Part shown: piece by piece, positions 14,401-25,236 of the stretch
Layout of the letters: each line of letters opens with the position of its first letter
Numbering within the stretch: the stretch's first letter is position 1
Source: Nocardia altamirensis NBRC 108246
GTDB lineage: Bacteria; Actinomycetota; Actinomycetes; Mycobacteriales; Mycobacteriaceae
Assembly: GCF_001612685.1 (NCBI RefSeq)
Contig: NZ_BDAY01000015.1
Location: 1-64,000, forward strand
Length of the DNA: 64,000 nt
Direction: 5' to 3'
The notes under the pieces: model-generated
The model's input: the letters and a program-made list of their open reading frames with translations, nothing else
Databases searched by the model: none
What the model was told of the DNA's origin: nothing
Translations under genes and position numbers: made by a program

Positions 14401-17400
14401 CGAGGTGACGGTGATGGTGAACTCGGTGGGACCGTAGGTGTTGAACACCGCCGCATCCGAGATCCGCCGGAACGCGGTGGCGGTAGCCGGTGGCAACACT
14501 TCACCACCGGCGAGAACCGTACGCAGCGAACGGCATTCGTCCGGCGAAGCGGTAGCGGCGAAGACGGCGATCAGCGACGGGACCATCTCCATCGCGGTCA
14601 CCCCGTGCCGCGCGATCAGTTCGGCTTGGTACCTCGGGTCACGGTGGCCGTCGTGGGTGATGATGATCGCGCGTGCGCCGATCATCAACGGGACGAACAT
14701 CTCCCATGCCGAGGGGTCGAAGGTGAACGGCGTCCGCTGCAGCACCACATCGGTCTCGTCCAGCCCGAATTCGCCGATCATCCAACCCATCTGGTTGGCC
14801 AGTGCGGCATGACTGATCGCCACGCCCTTCGGGCGACCGGTAGAGCCCGAGGTGTACAGCACGTAGGCGGTGTTGCTCGCCCGCAACTGCCCACGTCGCT
14901 CACCTGCCGTCACCGGCGCATCGGAATACCCGGCAAGATCCAGCTCGTCGATATCCCACACCGGAACGGCGCCAGCGGTTTCCGCGCCGATGCCGCCGGA
15001 AACACCTGCGGCGTCACGAGCGGTCAGCACGCACACCGGCCGCGAACCGGCCAGCACGTACTCGATCCGGTCGGCCGGATGATCCGGATCCACCGGCACA
15101 TAACCACCACCGGCGGTCAGCACCGCGTAGACCGCGACCAGCATGTCCACCGAACGGCGAATACCGACCGCCACCAACGCATCCGGGCCGACGCCCGCCT
15201 CGATCAGCTTGCGCGCCAACCGGTTCACCCGCGCGGAGAACTCCCCGTAGGACAGCGTCACGCAGTGACTCGATGAGGGGTGGTGGTCGGGCGACGGGTG
15301 GGCAAGGGTCTTGGCTACCGCGTCGGTACCCGGATCGAAGATCACCGCGACCGCGTCCGGCCGCAACCGCACCTGGGCCTCGAACAGATCGAGCACACTC
15401 ACCAGATCCGGTACCGCGTGGGCGGTCTGGTTCCACTGCTGCAGCACCACGGCCCGCTCGGCGTCATCGAGCAGATCGATGTCACGCACCCGCCGCTGCG
15501 GATCTTCCGCGATCAGCGCGAGCACGCGCAGATACCGGTCGGCGAGCTTTGCCACCGTCGCGCCATCGAACAGATCGGTGGCATAAGACAATTCAGCGAC
15601 CATGCCGCTGTTCGCCTCGCCGGATTCCTGGATGTTCAACGACAGGTCGAATTTCTCGGTGCCGACCTCGACATCGATCGCCGAGACGCGCAGGCCGGGC
15701 AGTTCGAACGTGCTTTCCGGCAGGTTCTGGAAGGAGAGCATCACCTGGAACAACGGATGACGCGCCTGCGAACGCGTCGGATTCAGCACCTCCACCAAAC
15801 GCTCGAAAGGCACATCCGCATGGGCAAACGCATGCAAATCCGCATCACGCGTCGCCGCAAGCAAATCCGCAACCGAATGATCACCACGAATCTGGGTGCG
15901 CAACACCAACGTATTGACGAACATCCCCACCAGATCATCGAGCGCAGCCTCACCACGCCCCGCCACCGGCGTACCGATCGCAATATCCTCAGTACCCGAC
16001 AACCGCGCCAACAACACCGCCAACGCCGAATGCACAACCATGAACAACGACGCATTATGCGCCCGCCCGACCTCGACCAACCCACGCTGCGTCTCAGCCG
16101 AAATCACAAACGGATACGAACCACCCCGATAAGAAGCCACCGGCGGACGCGGCCGATCCGACGGCAACACCAACTCATCAGGCAACTCCGCCAACTGACC
16201 CGTCCAATAACGAATCTGATTGGCAATCAACGAACCCGGATCATCCTCCGAACCCAACACCTCACGCTGCCACAACGCATAATCCGCATACTGCACCGGA
16301 AGCTCGACCCACGCCGGGTACTCCCACAGCGTGCGCGCGGCATAAGCGACCATGACGTCGCGTGCCAGCGGCGTCATGGACCAGCCGTCGGTGGAAATGT
16401 GGTGCACCACCATGCCGAGCACATACTCGGATTCGCTGATCTCGAACAGCCGCGCGTGCAGCGGCACTTCGCTGGTGACGTCGAAGGCCAGGGACGCGAG
16501 CTCGATCAGATGATCGAGCAAGGTTGCCTCGGTGACCGGAACGGGCGTCAGGTCGGGAACGATCTGTGCCGCATCGAGAATCACCTGCACCGGACCGGAA
16601 GCGGTGTCGGGGAATACTGTGCGCAGTGATTCGTGCCGGTCGATGACGTCGATGACCGCGATCTGCAACGCCGCCACATCCAGCTCACCCGAGAGCCGGA
16701 TAGCGACCGGAATGTTGTTGACGGCCGACTCCGCCGCATCGGCGCTACCCACCGAGAACCGGTTGAGGAACCACATCCGCTGCTGCGCCAACGACAACGG
16801 CACCCGCTCGGGCCGCTCACGCGCCACCAGCTCACGCCGGGCCCCGTCACCGACGTGCGACTCGACCCGAGCCGCCAGCGCGGCCACCGTCGAGGCCTCG
16901 AACAACAGTCGCACCGGCACCGAAGTATCCAGCGCGCTGCCCAACCGGGAAGCGACCTGGGTCGCGATCAGCGAATTACCGCCGAGAGTGAAGAAGTCGT
17001 CGTCGGCGCCGATCCGCTCGACGCCGAGTACCTCGCCGAAGACCTGAGCGACGATCTCTTCGATCGGCGTCGACGGCGCACGGAACTGACGCACCTCGAA
17101 CACCGGCGCAGGCAACGCCCGACGATCCAGCTTTCCGGTCGGCGTCAACGGAACCCGATCGATCACGATGATCGACGACGGCACCATGTACGCGGGCAGG
17201 CGCCGCGCCAGATCCCCCGACAACTCCGTGACATCCACCGAATGCCCCGGCACCGCAACCACATACGACACCAGTACGGTCACCCCCGCAGGACCCGTGT
17301 GACCCACCGTCACCGCGAAATCCACACTGGGATGCGTGGTCAATGCCGCGTCGATCTCGCCGAGTTCGATGCGGAAACCACGCACCTTCACCTGGAAGTC

Positions 17401-20400
17401 CGAACGACCGACGTATTCGACTGCACCGTCGGCAGTCCAGCGCACCACATCGCCCGTGCGATACATCCGCTCATCAACGGCGAACGGATTGGCGACAAAA
17501 CGCTCTGCGGTCAAACCAGCACGATCGAGGTAGCCCCGCGCCAACTGAATGCCCGACACGTACAACTCACCCGCAACGCCCACCGGCACCGGCTGCAACC
17601 GCGAATCCAGCACCAGCGCTTGCATACCCCGGATCGGACCACCGACGGTCACCCGATCACCCGGGGACAGCACACCACTGATATTCGACGCAACCGTCGA
17701 CTCTGTCGGGCCGTACGCATTGAAGAACCGACGAGACACGCCCGAGCCTTCGTCCGCCGTAGCGAACTTGGTCAGCAGATCGGCCGAAACTGCTTCACCA
17801 CCGGCGATCACAACTTGCAAACCGGCCAATGCCGCCGGGTCCATCGACGCAAGCACCGACGGCGTCAACATCGCATGCGTGACCCGCTCGGAGCGAATCA
17901 GATCGGCAAGCTCAGCACCGCCATAGACGCCCGGCGGCACCACCACTAATGCGCCACCGCCGCCGACGGCAAGCAGGAACTCCAAAATCGACGCATCGAA
18001 GCTCGGCGAAGCGAAATGCAGTGCCCGAGTAGAACTATCGAGCCCATACCGCTCATTCTGCTCGGCACGGAAATTCGCCAGACCGGCATGCGTGAGCACC
18101 ACGCCCTTCGGCCGACCTGTCGTACCCGAGGTATAGATGACATACGCGGGATGCTGCGGCAGCAATGCGCGCAGGCGCGCCGAATCCGTCACCACCGCAT
18201 CGGAATACGAGCCCAGATCCAGCTCGTCGAGGACCAGCCAGTCCACCGAATCCGGCAACTGATCGCGTACCGCCGACACCGTCACACCGACCCGCGCACC
18301 CGAATCAGACAGCATGTACTCAATACGATCGCTAGGCAGATCCGCGGCAATCGGCAAGAACGCCGCACCCGACTTCGACACACCCCACGTCGCCAAATAC
18401 GACAACTCCGACCGCGGCACCGTCAACGCGACAATGTCCTCGGCACCGACACCGCGCTCGATCAGCAACCGCGCCAAACGATTCGAGCGAGAATCCACCT
18501 CGCCGTAAGACAGACTTGTCCCCTCGAACACGACTGCGGGCGCGAGCGGATCACCGGAAGCGACCTCGGCCAACAACTCCGGCAACACTCGTGCCCTCGC
18601 AGCCGGAGCCCCGATACGCGTGACCAAGCCCGCACGCTCACCCACACCCAGAATTTCGACATCCCCCACCGGGACCGACGCATCAGCAGCGACGGCCTCC
18701 AGGAGTCGCACCCAGCGTTCCGCGATATCGGTGGCGGTCGACTCGTCGAACAAGTCTGCGGCATAGGTCAATTCCAGCGTTGCGCCGCCGCCGGACGCGT
18801 CCGAGACCACGAATTGCAGGTCGAACTTCGCCAGATCGACCATCAACTCCTCGACCTGGACGCTGGACCCCTCCAGCTCCAGTCGAGCCCGGTCCATGTT
18901 CTGCACCGAGAGCATGACCTGGAACAGCGGGTGCCGTGCTTGGGAACGCGCCGGATTCAGTACCTCCACCAACCGCTCGAACGGCACATCCGCGTGCCCG
19001 AACGCCGCCAAATCCGTCTCACGAACCCGACCCAAGAAACCAGCAAACGACTCCCCACCCTCAACACGCGACCGCAACACCAACGTATTGACAAACATCC
19101 CGATCAAATCATCGAGCGCCTGCTCACCACGACCAGCAATCGGCGTACCGATCGCCACATCCTCAGACCCCGACAACCGCGCCAACAACACCGCCAACGC
19201 ACCATGCAACACCATGAACAACGACGCATTGTGCTGACGACTCAACACCACCAACCGCTGCTGCGTCTCCACCGAAATATCCGCAGTCACCCGACCACCA
19301 CGGAAACTCGCCACCGCAGGACGCGCCCGATCCACCGGCAACACCAACTCATCCGGCAAATCCACCAACTGCGCAGACCAATAACCAATCTGCTGCGAAA
19401 TCAACGACTCCGCATCATCCTCACCACCAAGAATCGCACGCTGCCACACCGTGAAATCCCGGTACTGCACCGCGAGCGGCGCCCAGTTCGGCGCCTCGCC
19501 AATAGCCCTGGAGAGGTAGGCCTGCGCCATGTCCTGCGCGAGCGGCCCGAACGAGAAACCGTCGACGGCAATGTGGTGCGTGACGACAGCGACCACGTAC
19601 TCCCGGACGCCCGAGATGGCGAAAACCCGTACCCGGATCGGCAGTTCGCGGGAAACGTCGAACCCGACCTGCGCGAACTCGAGCAGGTGCGCGCGCAGGT
19701 CCGCCTCGTCGACGCTGTGCACGTCGATGTCGAGGTTCACCTGGTCCATCGGCAGCACCTGCTGGTAGCCACCGCCACCGGAGGCGGGGAAGATCGTGCG
19801 CAGCGACTGCTGCCGCTCGATCACATCCGACAACGCCGCGGCGCACGCGTCGATGTCGATCTCACCGCGCAACCGCATCACGAACGGCAGGTTGTAAATC
19901 GGTGCGGTGGGATCGAATTGGTTGATGAACCACATCCGCTGCTGGGCCAGCGACAACGGAACCCGATCCGGCAACTGCTGGGCCACCAGCGGCGGCCGCG
20001 GCGCGACGTCGGCGCCACCCGCGGCTTCCGCCCGCGCCGCGATACCGGCCACGGTCGGGGTCTCGAACAGCGCCCGCACCCCCAACCGGACACCGAACGC
20101 GGCCGACACCCGCGCGACCACCTGAGTCGCGACCAGCGAGTTGCCACCCAGATCGAAGAAGTCGTCGTCGACGCCGACCACGGGCAAGCTCAGCACATCG
20201 GCGAAGACCGCGGCGACGACCTGCTCGGCCTGCGTGCGCGGGGCCCGATAGCCTGCCGCGCCGACGGCGAACACCGGCTCCGGCAACGCTTTTCGATCCA
20301 GCTTGCCCGAGGTGTTGAGCGGGAACGACGCCAACGTCATGACGGCGGCGGGGACCATGTACGAGGGCAACCGCTCGCCGCCGAACTTGGTCAGCTCCAC

Positions 20401-23196
20401 CGGATCGATCGACAAGCCTGGCGCGGGAACCACATACGCCACCAGCTGCTGACCGGTCGCGGTATCCATCACCAGCACAACGGCCTGCGACACCGCAGGA
20501 TGCGCGAGCAGCACCGTCTCGATCTCGCCGAGCTCGATGCGCTGGCCGCGGAACTTCACCTGGAAGTCGGTGCGGCCGATGTACTCCAGCGAGCCTGCTG
20601 CGTTCCAGCGCACCAGGTCTCCGGTGCGGTACATCCGCTCGCCGTCGGCACCGAACGGGTTGGCGACGAACCGATCGGCCGTCAGGTCGGGCCGCCCGCG
20701 GTACCCGCGCGCCAATTGCCGTCCGGCGAGGAACAATTCACCCGCCGCACCGATCGCGGTAGGCCGCAGCCGCGAATCCAGCACGTACATTTCGACGTTC
20801 CACTCCGGCACGCCGATCGGCACCGTCACCGTGTCGGCGGCGGTCACCTTCCAGTAGGACACCGACACCGCGGCCTCGGTCGGGCCGTACAGGTTGTGCA
20901 GACTCGCGGAGCTGATCGCGCGGAAGGCGGCGGCGGTCTCCGGCGGCAACGCCTCACCGATCACGAATACCGCACGCAGCGAGGCGCATTGGTCCTTGGT
21001 CGCATGTGCGGCGAACACCGTCAGCATCGAGGGCACGAAGTCGGTCACCGTGACGCCGTGCCGCGCGATCGCGTCCGCGACGTACAGCGGGTCCCGATGT
21101 CCGTCGGGCGCGGCGATGACCAGTTTCGCGCCGACCATCAGCGGCAGGAAGTAACCCCACAGCGACACATCGAACGTCGTCGCGGTTTTCTGCAGATACA
21201 CATCGGCTGCGGTCAGTCGATATTCGTCGAGCATCCACAACTGCTGATTCACGATCGCGCGATGACTGACCGCGACGCCCTTGGGCCGACCCGTCGAACC
21301 GGAGGTGTAGATGACGTAGGCCGTGTTGTCCGGGCGCAGCAAGGCCGAACGATCCGCGTCCGTCACCGGAGCATCGGAGAACTCCGACACATCCAGGGTG
21401 TCGATCTCCACCCGGCGCACCGTCTCCGGCAACACCAGCTCATCACTGGACGTGGTCAGCACACAGACCGGGCTCGCGGACTCGAGAATGTAAGCAGTGC
21501 GCTCAGCCGGATGATCCGGATCCACCGGCACATACGCACCACCGGCCTTCAGCACCGCATGCATGCCGATCACCAGCTCCAGCGACCGCCGCATACCCAG
21601 CGCAACAAGCGATTCCGGACCGACACCATCCGCGATCAAGAACCGCGCCAACCGGTTGACCCGCGCACCGAACTCCGCATACGTGAGTTCCGCGCCCTCG
21701 AAATCGAGCGCGATGTTCTCCGGCGTCAACGGGATCTGTGCATCGAGCAGCGCAGGCAGCGTGGTGTCGCGGACCCGATGACCCGACGTGCCCCACACCG
21801 ACAGCGTGCGGGAGAACTCCGCCTCGGTCGTGATCGGCAGCTCCCAGACCGGCTCATCCGCGCCCGCGGCAAGCAGCCGATCGAAGAACTCCAGGAACCG
21901 CTCGCTGTGCCTGCGCGCCTCGGCCGCGGTGTACAGGTTCGGGTTCGTCTCGAAGTCGATGTGGAAGCTGTCCCCACCCATCGACTGATAGAAGTTGACG
22001 CTCAGATCCTCGATCGACCCGGTGGACAACACGTGCATGTGCCCGGTCGTCTCGCCCAAAGCGATCTGGTTGTTGAACAGCATGATGTTCACCCAGGGCC
22101 CGAAGAACTCCTTGGTGACCGCGCCCGCACCCGCGCTGTCGCGCCGGATGTCCTCGTGCCGGTAGCGCTGATGCCGCAACGCGCCGGACACCTCGACCGT
22201 CACCGCCTGCAGCAATGCGGCGACGTCCATGTCGTATCCGATGTGCAGCCGCAACGGCACGATATTGGAGGTGAAACCGGCGGCGCGGCGCATCACCGCG
22301 GTGGTCCGCGCGGTCACCGGCAGGCTGAGAATGACTTCTTCGCTGCCGGTCCACTGCGCCAGGTACGCCGCGAAGCCCGCGAGCAACAGCGCCGACGGGG
22401 ACGAATTGTGCCGCTGCACCGCGGCATCCAGCAACTGACGCCTGCCGCGCGACAATGCCGCGCCCGCAACGAAGTTCAGCGGCGCCGGGGGCGCGGACCG
22501 GCCTGCCAGGCTGGTGCCCTCCTCCAAGCCCGCCACCCGCTCGGCCCAGTAGGTCTTGTCGGATTCGAACCGGGTGCTGTCGCGGTAGGCGAATTCGGTA
22601 TCGACCAGGTCCCGCAGGTCCGTGGCTTTTGTCTGCGACGGCTCAGTGCCGGTGGCGTAAGCGGTGTACAGCTCGGCGAGGCGGTTCACATAGGTCATGG
22701 CCGAAAAGCCGTCGAGGACAATGTGATGCGCGCGCAGATAGAAGAACCAGTGCTGCTCGTCCAGCTGCAGGGTGGCCAGCCGGATCAGGCGATCCTGGAA
22801 CGGATCGATGGGACGGCTGTATTCGGCGCGCATCCACTCGTGTGCGCGCGCCTTCGGGTCGGCCGCCCCGCGCAGGTCGATGTAGTAGATGCTGTCGCGG
22901 TCCGGGATGGTGGGGTCGATGTACTGCATCGGCTCACCGTCGACCTCGGTGAGGCAGATCAGACCGGACCCGATCTCGTTCGACGCCTCGATGGCGACCC
23001 GCCGCAACAGCTCTCGATCGAGGTCGCCGGTTAGATCGACGTACTGGGCGATGGTGATCGGCACCTGCGGATCCAGCGCCTGGGCATACCAGATACCCAG
23101 CTGTGCCGGGGACAGCGGGAACAGGTCCTCCCGCGCAGGTGCAGGCACGACCACGTTCTCCATCTCGCCGTTATCGTCGAAATTCACCCGATCCAC
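1..23196 (-). CDS. Giant nonribosomal peptide synthetase, at least 7 modules, 3' end beyond the left edge
   Basis: This multimodular NRPS assembles a peptide from carrier-bound amino acids in the cytoplasm. About 7,730 residues are visible without a stop or frameshift, and the frame is still open at base 1. Domain order is C-A-T, C-A-T, C-A-T, C-A-T, C-A-T, C-A-T-E, C-A (cut). All seven C domains keep HHxxxDG-type motifs. All seven A domains keep a TSGSTG or TSGTTG motif followed by PKGV, plus the YGxTE core. T domains show GGNS, except module 6, which has the GGDS typical before an epimerase. The first C domain begins [12 protein letters not shown] and resembles EntF-type C domains, so it may take an acyl or aryl starter. 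The start is uncertain: GTG 23196 (GAGGG about 4 nt upstream), GTG 23187 and ATG 23163 share one frame. No thioesterase or MbtH gene is visible. Confidence 0.97.
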   Translation of the reverse strand, partial: MDRVNFDDNGEMENVVVPAPAREDLFPLSPAQLGIWYAQALDPQVPITIAQYVDLTGDLDRELLRRVAIEASNEIGSGLICLTEVDGEPMQYIDPTIPDRDSIYYIDLRGAADPKARAHEWMRAEYSRPIDPFQDRLIRLATLQLDEQHWFFYLRAHHIVLDGFSAMTYVNRLAELYTAYATGTEPSQTKATDLRDLVDTEFAYRDSTRFESDKTYWAERVAGLEEGTSLAGRSAPPAPLNFVAGAALSRGRRQLLDAAVQRHNSSPSALLLAGFAAYLAQWTGSEEVILSLPVTARTTAVMRRAAGFTSNIVPLRLHIGYDMDVAALLQAVTVEVSGALRHQRYRHEDIRRDSAGAGAVTKEFFGPWVNIMLFNNQIALGETTGHMHVLSTGSIEDLSVNFYQSMGGDSFHIDFETNPNLYTAAEARRHSERFLEFFDRLLAAGADEPVWELPITTEAEFSRTLSVWGTSGHRVRDTTLPALLDAQIPLTPENIALDFEGAELTYAEFGARVNRLARFLIADGVGPESLVALGMRRSLELVIGMHAVLKAGGAYVPVDPDHPAERTAYILESASPVCVLTTSSDELVLPETVRRVEIDTLDVSEFSDAPVTDADRSALLRPDNTAYVIYTSGSTGRPKGVAVSHRAIVNQQLWMLDEYRLTAADVYLQKTATTFDVSLWGYFLPLMVGAKLVIAAPDGHRDPLYVADAIARHGVTVTDFVPSMLTVFAAHATKDQCASLRAVFVIGEALPPETAAAFRAISSASLHNLYGPTEAAVSVSYWKVTAADTVTVPIGVPEWNVEMYVLDSRLRPTAIGAAGELFLAGRQLARGYRGRPDLTADRFVANPFGADGERMYRTGDLVRWNAAGSLEYIGRTDFQVKFRGQRIELGEIETVLLAHPAVSQAVVLVMDTATGQQLVAYVVPAPGLSIDPVELTKFGGERLPSYMVPAAVMTLASFPLNTSGKLDRKALPEPVFAVGAAGYRAPRTQAEQVVAAVFADVLSLPVVGVDDDFFDLGGNSLVATQVVARVSAAFGVRLGVRALFETPTVAGIAARAEAAGGADVAPRPPLVAQQLPDRVPLSLAQQRMWFINQFDPTAPIYNLPFVMRLRGEIDIDACAAALSDVIERQQSLRTIFPASGGGGYQQVLPMDQVNLDIDVHSVDEADLRAHLLEFAQVGFDVSRELPIRVRVFAISGVREYVVAVVTHHIAVDGFSFGPLAQDMAQAYLSRAIGEAPNWAPLAVQYRDFTVWQRAILGGEDDAESLISQQIGYWSAQLVDLPDELVLPVDRARPAVASFRGGRVTADISVETQQRLVVLSRQHNASLFMVLHGALAVLLARLSGSEDVAIGTPIAGRGEQALDDLIGMFVNTLVLRSRVEGGESFAGFLGRVRETDLAAFGHADVPFERLVEVLNPARSQARHPLFQVMLSVQNMDRARLELEGSSVQVEELMVDLAKFDLQFVVSDASGGGATLELTYAADLFDESTATDIAERWVRLLEAVAADASVPVGDVEILGVGERAGLVTRIGAPAARARVLPELLAEVASGDPLAPAVVFEGTSLSYGEVDSRSNRLARLLIERGVGAEDIVALTVPRSELSYLATWGVSKSGAAFLPIAADLPSDRIEYMLSDSGARVGVTVSAVRDQLPDSVDWLVLDELDLGSYSDAVVTDSARLRALLPQHPAYVIYTSGTTGRPKGVVLTHAGLANFRAEQNERYGLDSSTRALHFASPSFDASILEFLLAVGGGGALVVVPPGVYGGAELADLIRSERVTHAMLTPSVLASMDPAALAGLQVVIAGGEAVSADLLTKFATADEGSGVSRRFFNAYGPTESTVASNISGVLSPGDRVTVGGPIRGMQALVLDSRLQPVPVGVAGELYVSGIQLARGYLDRAGLTAERFVANPFAVDERMYRTGDVVRWTADGAVEYVGRSDFQVKVRGFRIELGEIDAALTTHPSVDFAVTVGHTGPAGVTVLVSYVVAVPGHSVDVTELSGDLARRLPAYMVPSSIIVIDRVPLTPTGKLDRRALPAPVFEVRQFRAPSTPIEEIVAQVFGEVLGVERIGADDDFFTLGGNSLIATQVASRLGSALDTSVPVRLLFEASTVAALAARVESHVGDGARRELVARERPERVPLSLAQQRMWFLNRFSVGSADAAESAVNNIPVAIRLSGELDVAALQIAVIDVIDRHESLRTVFPDTASGPVQVILDAAQIVPDLTPVPVTEATLLDHLIELASLAFDVTSEVPLHARLFEISESEYVLGMVVHHISTDGWSMTPLARDVMVAYAARTLWEYPAWVELPVQYADYALWQREVLGSEDDPGSLIANQIRYWTGQLAELPDELVLPSDRPRPPVASYRGGSYPFVISAETQRGLVEVGRAHNASLFMVVHSALAVLLARLSGTEDIAIGTPVAGRGEAALDDLVGMFVNTLVLRTQIRGDHSVADLLAATRDADLHAFAHADVPFERLVEVLNPTRSQARHPLFQVMLSFQNLPESTFELPGLRVSAIDVEVGTEKFDLSLNIQESGEANSGMVAELSYATDLFDGATVAKLADRYLRVLALIAEDPQRRVRDIDLLDDAERAVVLQQWNQTAHAVPDLVSVLDLFEAQVRLRPDAVAVIFDPGTDAVAKTLAHPSPDHHPSSSHCVTLSYGEFSARVNRLARKLIEAGVGPDALVAVGIRRSVDMLVAVYAVLTAGGGYVPVDPDHPADRIEYVLAGSRPVCVLTARDAAGVSGGIGAETAGAVPVWDIDELDLAGYSDAPVTAGERRGQLRASNTAYVLYTSGSTGRPKGVAISHAALANQMGWMIGEFGLDETDVVLQRTPFTFDPSAWEMFVPLMIGARAIIITHDGHRDPRYQAELIARHGVTAMEMVPSLIAVFAATASPDECRSLRTVLAGGEVLPPATATAFRRISDAAVFNTYGPTEFTITVTSGQVGEVMPASLPIGGPVWNSRAYVLDSALRPVPVGVRGELYLAGVQLARGYEGRVDLTADRFIADPFGVAGERMYRTGDLVRWNTSGVLEYIGRSDFQVKFRGQRIELGEIETALLDCPGVRQAVVQVVATVAGDQLVGYVEGAVDVEAVRFELQRRLPSYMVPSTLMVLAEFPFNSSGKLDRKALPQPVFEAREFRAPVTPVQEIVAGVFADLLGADRVGLDDDFFALGGNSLVATQVTARLGAALDTTVPVRILFEASTVAALAVRLADQAGQGSRIPLLRRDPNALTPLSFAQQRMWFLNRMDTDAAIYNMPVGIRLTGDLDVAALQAALGDVIERHESLRTIFPEVDGATGPVQVVLDPRESVPDVALLRVTEANLAEHLITLASTGFDVTTDLPLRVRLFQLGTSEYVLALVVHHIASDGWSMAPLARDVMLAYTARTAGEAPAWAPLPVQYADYAVWQRAVLGGEDDAESLISQQIGYWSAQLVDLPDELVLPVDRARPAVASFRGGRVTADISVETQQRLVVLSRQHNASLFMVLHGALAVLLARLSGSEDVAIGTPIAGRGEQALDDLIGMFVNTLVLRSRVEGGESFAGFLGRVRETDLAAFGHADVPFERLVEVLNPARSQARHPLFQVVLSLENLDEPALELDGLSVRAEELDVELAKFDLQFTLTEAVDGGWTLHLTYATDLFDESTAAGFAERWVRVLEEISRDPGVPVGDIDILGAGERASLIARRGSAAAPAWTLPELLAEAVAGDPEAPAVVFEGTSLSYSEVDSRSNRLARLLIERGVGAEDIVALTVPRSELSYLATWGVAKSGAAFLPIAADLPSDRIEYMLSDSGARVGVTVSAVRGQLPDSVDWLVLDELDLDSYSDAAVTDWTRSRSLLPQHPAYVIYTSGTTGKPKGVVVTHAGLANFRAEQNERYGLDGATRALHFASPSFDASILEFLLTVGGGGALVVVPPGMYGGAELAELIRSERVTHAMLTPSVLASMDPAALAGLRVIIAGGEAVSADLIAKFAAVDAPAGGRQFFNAYGPTEATIASNISNALSPGDRVTVGGPIRGMQALVLDSRLQPVPVGVAGELYVSGIQLARGYLDRAGLTADRFVANPFAVDERMYRTGDVVRWTASGAVEYVGRSDFQVKIRGFRIELGEIDAALTTHPSVDFAVTVGHAGTTGMTMLVSYVVLVPGHSVDIAELSGDLGRRLPSYMVPSSIIVIDQVPLTPTGKLDRRALPAPAFEVRQFRAPSTPIEEIVAQVFSEVLGVERVGVDDDFFTLGGNSLIATQVASRLGSALDTSVPVRLLFEASTVGALAARVESHVGDGARRELVARERPERVPLSLAQQRMWFLNRFSAGADAAESAVNNIPVAIRLSGELEVAALEIAIIDVIDRHESLRTHYPEVDGQPYQVIAPIGHGTRELTATVVSESELPQRLMELVLSAFDVTTEVPLRVELFELSPTEHVLALVAHHISADGFSMGPLTRDVMVAYTARIAGGEPGWQPLPVQYADYALWQREVLGSEDDPGSLIANQIRYWTGQLAELPDELVLPSDRPRPPVASYRGGSYPFVISAETQRGLVEVGRAHNASLFMVVHSALAVLLARLSGTEDIAIGTPVAGRGEAALDDLVGMFVNTLVLRTEVRGEYTIADLLAGVRDTDLQAFAHADVPFERLVEVLNPARSQARHPLFQVMLSFQNLQQTSLELPGLAVHGLEYEDDLAKFDLQLMVQETTDAAGEPAGMSAAFSYSTDLFDRATIAEFARRLDRMLAAVVADAEVAVGDIDLLGAEERSLVLHRWNATEYTIDPATLVSLFEAQVERTPDAVAVTFEGTSLSYAEFAEQSRRLARWLIAEGVGPESLVALGMRRSTELVVAMYAVVASGGAYAPIDPDHPAERIAHVLDTASPVCVLTTSRDELVLPETVRQVEIDTLDVSGFSDAPVTDEDRLAPLRPGNTAYVIYTSGSTGRPKGVAVSHAAIVNRLVWMHAQYGLTAGDVVLQKTPATFDVSVWEFFWPLQVGARLVVAKPDGHRDPAYLAQLIMDEGITTAHFVPSMLAVFVADLRVGECGSLRNVFASGEALPAPTAQRLRELTGALLHNLYGPTEAAVDVTFHEVVDADTVSVPIGRPVFNTQVYVLDARLHPVAAGIPGELYLAGDQLARGYVRQPELTSDRFVANPFGDGARMYRTGDLVRWIAAVDEESTGELEYLGRTDFQVKVRGLRIELGDIESALIAQESVAQAVVVVREDERTGAQLVAYLVAADAGIDVDALRAALAAQLPSYMVPSAFVVLDAFPLNASGKLDRKALPQPVFEVRGFRAPVTPVQEIVAGVFADLLGVDRVGLDDDFFSLGGNSLIATRVTARLGVALDAEVPLRVLFDASTVEALATRLESHTGEGARARLVARSRSAGELVPLSFAQQRMWFLNQFDKSSSAYNLPLAIRLTGELDTAALESALSDVVRRHESLRTRYPEHGGTPVQVVVPAEQLAIELRAYPISEGELLAAATDFVDAGFDVAERVPVRARLFQLQADHFERPDKQSLAVEHVLVVVVHHIAADGFSMRPLARDVMTAYLARTQGVAPEWLPLPVQYADFAVWQREVLGAEDDPESLLAKQVAYWQRQLAGSPEELTLPTDRPRPAIASYRGATVTTTLPVELIAALEGVARAQGVSLFMVTHAALAVLLGRLAGTDDVAVGTPVAGRGEAALDDLVGMFVNTLVLRTELELGTPFSTLLAHTRHQDLEAFGHADVPFERLVELLAPERSQARNPLFQVMLAFQNLDRATLELPGLVVSELEVETSTSRFDLQFTLSEIPDADSDAAFRSAGMAVTLTYATDLFDESTAEAMLRQWTRVLTAVAADAEVTVGDIPLLDAAETARELLGWNESWRELGQGSTLVEVFADQVERTPDAVAVISEGTSLSYADFAGRVHRLAHRLVEVGVGPETLVAVGIPRSLDLLVAIYAIAEAGGGYVPLDLEQPAERIEYVLATADPACVLTTSTAGAALPPRESVLVLDELDLSAYPGTPLTDADRRAPLRPSHPAYAIFTSGSTGRPKGVLVPHSAVVNQIRWITGEYGIDAADVVLFKTPVTFDVSVWELFGPLIVGGRVVVAAPDGHRDPQYLATVIAEEQVTMTSFVPSMLAVFAGAVEGAALSSLRAVLVAGEAFMSDTAAAFGRVSSAQLFNLYGPTEFTVHATHAPAAGVVGAVPIGKPVWNAQAYVLDARFNPVPVGVAGELYLAGDQLARGYLGRADLTADRFVAAPFGDDGARMYRTGDLVRRGPDGAITYLGRTDFQVKLRGMRIELGEIESALTAHESVKQAVVVVVAHAGTDQLVSYVVPATQESGSPVPIEVAALRAYLAGRLQSHMVPSVIMVLDELPLNANGKLDRRALPEPVFSTETAYLAPRNQIEHLIADLFAEVLGSERVGVDDSFFALGGDSIVSIQLVSRAKARGVLFSARDVFEQRTVAGLAVVAETAAAHSDSVPVLQELPGGGVGARPLTPVEHFMVQRPGSYNRFHQAVSLGLPAGIDRAGIVATVAAVLDRHDMLRAQLVRHEGSAWSVETAATGTVEVDALIDHTGFDADTSDDELVEIASAALDATLDRLDPEAGVVIRFAWLEPVTAADSEAGATDRAGFLIVVAHHLVVDGVSWRVLVPDFVTAWGQLTAGQSPQLEAPVTSMRTWAHALEQAALDRAGELEFWRGMVDGPDPLLSARAYDPAIDVAGVVDTVRVEVSAEVTQSLLTTVPALFHGGVNDGLLTALTVAVAAWRAQLGIREDSALIRLEGHGREEAVVPGADLSRTVGWFTAIFPVRFDLAGIDIDAALAGGVEMGRAVKAVKEQLLAVPDRGVGYGLLRYLNTATATSLPDRMPGQISFNYLGRFAEGAAPEALRGFGWLPAPELADLVGADDADMPAMAPLDINAGVDNDRLGARIAYPTTLLDAEQVAEFAGLFVRALEAVARHADTVDAGGHTPSDFPLVSSTQADIDSWERQFPALTDAWSLSPLQAGLLFHAQLAASSVDVYTSQAVLTLTGRLSATRLRSAAQALVDRYDNLRTAFVTDANGNPVQLVLDGVQVAWSELDRRSTGQADDLVEADRLQRFDLTAPPLIRFTLIQVGEHEWSLVVSNHHILLDGWSMPLLMRDLLVLYATNADSAVLPPVRSYRYFLDWVAQQDNAVSLAAWTRALQGVSEPTLLANPHTGHEITTLSGEYRFELDEAVTAGITAVAPELGVTVNTVLQAAWGLVLGRSTGQHDVVFGTTVSGRPAELNGVENMVGLFINTVPVRVAFDPAEPARALLTRLQGEQADLLDHHHIGLTEIQTATGVGGLFDTLMVFESYPVDAEGIRAQAADIDGMAVAGLEVADATHYPLTLIASLDTQLRVRASYLSDLFDADSVARVAERLVRVMTELAAAPDAPVGDIDLLGATERSNVLQHWVSAGSDGGTGLFADPTTTLSTLVDAAVAAYGDRVAVRFVDDELTYAQLDQRANQLARKLIAKGAGPGQLVAVLLPRSLDLVVALLAVVKSGAGYVPIDPSYPAERITYVLSDAAPSSVIVDGSADTELLGDIAVVSMDGFGVETGDLVDAGEGPITDADRIRPLRAGNTAYVIYTSGSTGRPKGVVVSHRNVVRLFANTDREFGFGPEDVWTLFHSSAFDFSVWELWGALLYGGTSVVVDYFVSRSPEQFLELLHRERVTVLNQTPSAFYQLIEADRNAGVATPLALRYVVFGGEALDLRRLGDWMARHGDGSPGATGPRLVNMYGITETTVHVTHRVLDAETVAAATGSVIGRAIAGLSVY
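2420..7162 (-). other. NRPS 1 module 6: C, A6, T, epimerase
   Basis: Boundaries are approximate. The C motif is HHIAADG (about 6724-6741), the A3-core lies near 5230-5268, and the T site has GGDS near 4082-4100. It is followed by an epimerisation domain with [10 protein letters not shown] (about 3456-3476) and a NYLGRF motif. The residue is therefore expected to be passed on in the D form. The pocket reads D V W S L A L V H and is not assigned. Confidence 0.83.
7163..10381 (-). other. NRPS 1 module 5: C, A5 (serine), T
   Basis: Boundaries are approximate. The C motif is HHISADG (about 9961-9978), the A3-core lies near 8479-8520, and the T serine near 7328-7346. The pocket reads D V W H F S L V D, the usual serine code of EntF-like and actinobacterial A domains, so L-Ser is a confident prediction. 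Confidence 0.85.
9488..9873. repeat. 386-bp repeat, copy in the module 5 C domain
   Basis: Read by eye, this stretch is identical to 15914-16299 (offset 6,426 bp). It codes for the back half of the module 5 C domain. Perfect identity, including at synonymous sites, points to a recent duplication or gene conversion. Confidence 0.9.
10382..13539 (-). other. NRPS 1 module 4: C, A4, T (near-copy of module 2)
   Basis: Boundaries are approximate. The C motif is HHIASDG (about 13126-13145), the A3-core lies near 11669-11710, and the T serine near 10541-10560. The pocket reads D A L M I G A I A, identical to A2 except Val to Ile at position 330. The similarity to module 2 also holds in the second half of the C domain. 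Confidence 0.8.
12485..13019. repeat. 535-bp repeat, copy in the module 4 C domain
   Basis: Matches 18917-19451 (offset 6,432 bp) with only three differences noticed by eye. It codes for the back half of the module 4 C domain. It belongs to the same two-module duplication as the 386-bp pair. Confidence 0.9.
13540..16809 (-). other. NRPS 1 module 3: C, A3 with N-terminal insert, T
   Basis: Boundaries are approximate. The C motif is HHISTDG (about 16384-16404), the A3-core lies near 14820-14862, and the T serine near 13697-13717. The pocket reads D P W E L G T I T, with no confident match; the Glu at position 278 could favour a basic side chain. The N-terminal part of this A domain carries about 25 extra residues rich in Pro, His and Ser (near 15257-15340) that its sister modules lack. 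The reading frame stays open through the insert. Confidence 0.78.
15914..16299. repeat. 386-bp repeat, copy in the module 3 C domain
   Basis: Partner of 9488-9873, with the same reading frame and the same position within the C domain of module 3. Identity breaks sharply at both edges, where flanking sequence diverges within a few bases. Confidence 0.9.
16810..19989 (-). other. NRPS 1 module 2: C, A2, T
   Basis: Boundaries are approximate. The C motif is HHIAVDG (about 19561-19578), the A3-core lies near 18107-18140, and the T serine near 16970-16986. A2 belongs to the [12 protein letters not shown] type. Its pocket residues read D A L M I G A V A, which I cannot match to a known code. It is almost the same as A4, so modules 2 and 4 probably load the same amino acid. 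Confidence 0.8.
18917..19451. repeat. 535-bp repeat, copy in the module 2 C domain
   Basis: Partner of 12485-13019. Together with the A2/A4 similarity it shows that modules 2-3 and 4-5 descend from one two-module block of about 6.43 kb. Confidence 0.9.
19990..23196 (-). other. NRPS 1 module 1: EntF-like C, A1, T
   Basis: Boundaries are approximate. The C active site reads HHIVLDG (about 22706-22726), the A1 A3-core lies near 21280-21317, and the T site LGGNS near 20137-20154. The specificity residues read by eye against GrsA positions are D V W D F I L V S. This resembles the actinobacterial serine code (D V W H F S L V D) but differs at three positions, so no substrate is assigned. Confidence 0.8.
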
Positions 23197-23296
23197 CCGA
23201 CCCTCAATCCTGGTGCGCTGTGCTGCGCGACTTCGCTACGAGATTTCGACCGAATCGATCGATGGTTGTTCTCAATGTTGGGGCGTGCGGTACGCG

Positions 23297-24076
23297 TCAA
23301 CATACGTTCAGCTCGCGGTTGAGCACGTGCGCCAGCGCAGCGGCGCCACCCTCGCCGAGGTACTCGTCGACGTAGGGCTTGGTGAACAAAAATGCACTCA
23401 ACTCGCTGAGTTCGGCACTCCTGGAATCCCACATGCGCAGGCCGAACGGGAACTCGCGGAGTTGTTCCCGAATATCCGCGTCCACGAGCCTTCTGCCCCA
23501 CCCGACCATTTCTTCCTCGGTCGAGAGGTCGGGGTATTCGAATGCCTCGGCGGTGATGCGCAGTGCACTGCTGACCGGCAGCGCGGTCGTCAGGTCGCCG
23601 CGCGCAGCCGCCCAGTAGGCGGGCACCGTGTCGATCGTGCGCTGGCCGAGCATGCCGCAGCCGCCGGGATCCGTCCCGATCGACATGCCTGCCGGGCGAT
23701 ACGGGTCCGAGATGAGTGCGCATCCGGCGATCTCGACTCCGGCGAACCCGCCTCGGCACACCTGTGCGGCGACATCACCAGCGATGGCAGCGCCCTGCGC
23801 GTAGCCGGCGAGCACGACCGGCTCGCGACAACGCATGACTTCACCGATGAGTTCGGTCTTGCCGCTCGCTCCGGTCTCCGACGTCGAGACCAGGCGCGGC
23901 CGGAACCGGGCCGGATCCAGCGCAGCCGCAAAAGTATTGGTCACCGGATGCGGCGTCGAGGCCCAACTCGCCCCCACGATCAACACGTCGATCACCGGGA
24001 CCCCGCGCCGAGGACCGTCGTCTGCGTCGCGCCAGCGGACACGGACCCCCCTTTCGATCACAGACTCCACGTACAT
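23297..24076 (-). CDS. LysB/cutinase-fold alpha/beta-hydrolase-like protein lacking the nucleophile Ser
   Basis: This 259-residue protein looks like the mycobacteriophage LysB/cutinase group of alpha/beta hydrolases. It has an early strand IDVLIVGASW, a nucleophile-elbow sequence LAGYAQGAAIAG, and a DPYRPAG...DPGGCGMLGQR stretch similar to LysB proteins. Active relatives have GYSQG at the elbow; here the codon is GCG (Ala), so classical ester hydrolysis is unlikely. The ATG at 24076 has a poor ribosome site. GTG 23995, just before the first strand, is a plausible alternative start. There is no signal peptide. The gene lies about 100 bp upstream of NRPS 1 on the same strand and may share its transcript. 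A scaffold or binding role, or decay of a former esterase, are both possible; the family call is moderate. Confidence 0.65.
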   Translation of the reverse strand: MYVESVIERGVRVRWRDADDGPRRGVPVIDVLIVGASWASTPHPVTNTFAAALDPARFRPRLVSTSETGASGKTELIGEVMRCREPVVLAGYAQGAAIAGDVAAQVCRGGFAGVEIAGCALISDPYRPAGMSIGTDPGGCGMLGQRTIDTVPAYWAAARGDLTTALPVSSALRITAEAFEYPDLSTEEEMVGWGRRLVDADIREQLREFPFGLRMWDSRSAELSELSAFLFTKPYVDEYLGEGGAAALAHVLNRELNVC

Positions 24077-24097
24077 CTAGCAGGATGCCCGAGCAGC

Positions 24098-24283
24098 CAG
24101 GGTGATTACATCGCCGCACAGGGTGAGGTCGTGTGCGGCAAGTGCACAGCCCGCGGGCCCCTGCCGGGCAGAGCCGAAGGCAATGGTCAGCGGCGCCGTC
24201 GCAGAGGTGACGCCGCGAGCACAACCGGGCGCGGCGCGGCCGCGGCGGGCAAATCACCCCGCAGGGGTGACGACGTCACCCTG
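24098..24283. promoter_or_regulatory. Cluster of CAGGGTGA-type elements in the divergent NRPS/two-component intergenic region
   Basis: The 374-bp gap 24077-24450 separates the LysB-like/NRPS 1 operon from the histidine kinase. It holds CAGGGTGA at 24098-24105 and again at 24119-24126, exactly 21 bp apart. It also holds the inverted repeat TCACCCC-GCA-GGGGTGA (24254-24270) and TCACCCTG at 24276-24283. The two-turn spacing and inverted copies suggest a regulator-binding region, perhaps for the adjacent response regulator; this is inference. No gene is seen in the rest of the gap. Confidence 0.5.
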
Positions 24284-24450
24284 AATTGCGGGCGATGATG
24301 ATCACCGTGCACCACCCGAGCCCATCGACGACGCCCGAGGACTGAGCCAGCATACAGCGCACAACCCCATAAACAGGGACGGAGTCGGCTTGCGGGCAAC
24401 GAGCCGACCCCACGTTGACAAAACCGACTCGGCTGAGGTGTGGTGGAACC

Positions 24451-25236
24451 ATGCACGCAGTCGAGCCGTCAGCTTCGTCATGGTCGGGCTACCCTCCGGA
24501 CCAATGCGGTAACCGGGATTTCCAGACCATCCAGCTCGGCGACCGACGCGATGCACCGCACACTTTCGACACAACGACAGCCGCACAACAGCCGGATACC
24601 AGCCTAATACGGCAAGACCAGCAGGATGCCGTCTTGGCCGAACGGGCCAGGATGGCCAGAGAGATCCACGATGTGCTGGCCGGCTCGCTCGGTCTGCTCG
24701 GCATCCAGCTGGAAGTGCTGCACACCGTGCTCGCCGACCTCGGCGATGTGGACAGCGCACTGAAGTTGCTGGTCGAGCTGCAGCAGACGGCACGCGAAGG
24801 ACTCAAGGAGACGCACCGCGCCGTGCACGGGCTGCGCTCCGAGCTCCGGCCGCTCGACCAGGAACTCGCCGCGCTGGTGGACCGGCACCGCGAAGTCCAG
24901 CACACCGACGTGACGCTGACCGTCGCGGACACACCGCAGTGGCCTGCACCGGAGACCGCGCTGGCGCTGGTGCGGGTGACCGGCGAAGCGCTGGTGAACG
25001 CCGCCAAACACGCACCACACCAACCGATCACCGTTGCGCTGCGATACGAGTCGGGCGACGTCGTGCTCACTATCGAAAACCCGTTGGACCACAACGTTTC
25101 CGATCAGCGGTACCGAACAGTCGACGGCGGCTACGGGCTGCTCGGCATGCGGGAGCGGCTGTCACCGCTCGGCGGCACGGTCACCGCGGGGGCCCGCCAG
25201 GGACGGTGGGTGGTCACCGCGCGAGTACCGAACTGA
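24451..25236 (+). CDS. Soluble two-component sensor histidine kinase (HisKA_3/HATPase)
   Basis: This 261-residue kinase autophosphorylates on His and passes the phosphate to a response regulator, most likely the one encoded next (25557-26219). The dimerisation/phosphoacceptor helix is ERARMAREIHDVLAGSLGLL, with His at about residue 73. The HATPase part shows an N-box (GEALVNAAKHA) and a G-box (GYGLLGMRERL). No transmembrane segment or recognisable sensor domain is present, and the first 50 residues are low complexity, so it probably senses a cytoplasmic cue or acts with a partner. ATG 24451 has GGTGGA just upstream; a TTG at 24415 is in frame but less likely. It is transcribed away from NRPS 1. 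Confidence 0.85.
   Translation: MHAVEPSASSWSGYPPDQCGNRDFQTIQLGDRRDAPHTFDTTTAAQQPDTSLIRQDQQDAVLAERARMAREIHDVLAGSLGLLGIQLEVLHTVLADLGDVDSALKLLVELQQTAREGLKETHRAVHGLRSELRPLDQELAALVDRHREVQHTDVTLTVADTPQWPAPETALALVRVTGEALVNAAKHAPHQPITVALRYESGDVVLTIENPLDHNVSDQRYRTVDGGYGLLGMRERLSPLGGTVTAGARQGRWVVTARVPN

Noticed and set aside
18016..23034. Very long plus-strand open frame (also 11191-15276, 6799-10203 and others) opposite NRPS 1
   Set aside because: These are in the codon-aligned antisense frame of the NRPS, which stays open by chance at high GC. Their translations are Arg/His/Gln-rich without domains, while the minus strand reads as continuous C, A and T domains.
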